Below, one piece after another: positions 10,657 through 11,049 of a stretch of DNA of 11,049 nt. Numbering within the stretch: position 1 is the first letter of the stretch; every line of letters begins with the position of its first letter. Source of the stretch: Chloroflexota bacterium. Lineage in GTDB: Bacteria; Chloroflexota; Anaerolineae; JACRMK01. The notes below the pieces were generated by a model, which was not told the origin of the DNA, searched no databases, and saw only the letters and a list, made by a program, of their open reading frames with translations. The translations under genes were made by a program, and so were the position numbers. The DNA lies in the NCBI GenBank assembly GCA_016200765.1, contig JACQEC010000019.1, forward strand, positions 1-11,049, given 5' to 3'.

Positions 10657-11049
10657 TCAGGCTGCCTTCAAAACCCCTTTCAGCGGCGCGACGCCGGGGA
10701 TGTCCCACTCCTCCCACATCTGATTGACCATCCCCTGAATGTGCTGGATGTCCTCCTCAATGAGGTGGGCGAAGCGTCCCTGCCGCATCAGGAACTCGCG
10801 CACGGGGATGCGGTTCTTGCGCGCGTCGTGGGTGTAGTTTACCACACCCTCGACAATCTCATACAACGGGTACAGCCCGGAGCGAATGCCCAATTCGCCG
10901 ATGTCGTGCGAGTAGCGCGGGTGATAGTCCCAGCCTTTGGGGCACGGGTCGTAGGTGTGCAGAAAGGTCGGGCCGCCGACGCTCAAGGCTTTGCGCACCT
11001 TGTTCATGTAATCGGTCGGCGGGAAGGTGGCGCAGGCGGTGGCGATGTA
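10657..11049 (-). CDS. porB: Pyruvate:ferredoxin oxidoreductase beta subunit, C-terminal part
   Basis: The last 130 aa of a gene whose start lies beyond the right edge. The sequence YIATACATFPPTDYMNKVRKAL followed by GGPTFLHTYDPCPKGWDY matches the C-terminal half of the thiamine-diphosphate-binding beta subunit of pyruvate (or 2-oxoacid):ferredoxin oxidoreductase; the family has the same 'P.fih.y.PCP.GW' segment. The tail (GIRSGLYPLYEIVEGVVNYT, then KNRIPVREFLMRQGRFAHL) is also typical, being the 'A+.+G.WPLYE...G' and 'VeeYLk.QgRF+hl' region. The enzyme converts pyruvate and CoA to acetyl-CoA, CO2 and reduced ferredoxin in the cytoplasm. The TPP-binding motif would be upstream, outside the window. 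A related 2-oxoacid specificity cannot be excluded. Array E starts 9 bp after the stop, and tctC follows on the same strand after 250 bp. Confidence 0.88.
   Translation of the reverse strand, partial: YIATACATFPPTDYMNKVRKALSVGGPTFLHTYDPCPKGWDYHPRYSHDIGELGIRSGLYPLYEIVEGVVNYTHDARKNRIPVREFLMRQGRFAHLIEEDIQHIQGMVNQMWEEWDIPGVAPLKGVLKAA

Overview
The window is GC-rich bacterial chromosome, most likely from an uncultured Chloroflexota (Anaerolineae-like) organism. This rests on the gene mix (pyruvate:ferredoxin oxidoreductase beta, an ADP-forming acetyl-CoA synthetase fused to a GNAT domain, a lipoprotein-type TctC, SCP2 and cupin singletons) and on very abundant short intergenic repeats. The lineage is an inference from style, not from a marker gene.

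Layout. Positions 1-274 hold no gene but carry a striking doubled operator-like motif (102-158). Two small membrane proteins follow (275-889 and 930-1280). Positions 1281-1936 are a decayed, repeat-filled stretch: hairpins, a cluster of CCTGAGC..CCGAAGG repeats, a doubtful reverse-strand ORF, a heptamer array, and the frameshifted C-terminal relic of a c-type cytochrome. The forward strand then carries a small cupin (1937-2245), an SCP2-domain protein (2329-2664), msrA (2833-3423), an APH(6)/streptomycin-kinase-like protein (3426-4355) and a large acyl-CoA synthetase/GNAT fusion (4467-7235). Convergent to these, on the reverse strand, is the tripartite tricarboxylate transporter operon tctC-tctB-tctA (10406 down to 7329), preceded on the same strand by the 3' part of porB (runs off the right edge).

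How the genes may work together. PorB (pyruvate to acetyl-CoA, reduced ferredoxin) and the ADP-forming synthetase (acetyl-CoA to acetate plus ATP) are successive steps of ferredoxin-linked energy conservation. The TctCBA system would import a carboxylate. Joining them into one pathway is an inference from proximity. MsrA and the kinase are probably co-transcribed (2 bp apart).

The most unusual content is the repeats. Several arrays share a strict 7-bp period and an inverted two-arm layout although their sequences differ (GATGGCT/ATCGGCT, GTGACGA, and an A+T-rich NNNATCN type). Most sit exactly at stop codons. A second dispersed repeat (core TGAGC-N3-CCGAAGG) has entered coding DNA: it forms the last ten residues of MsrA, supplies the Shine-Dalgarno-like sequence of the next gene, and appears as an in-frame insertion of about 13 residues in the synthetase. 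I see no CRISPR array, tRNA, rRNA, transposase or obvious defence system.
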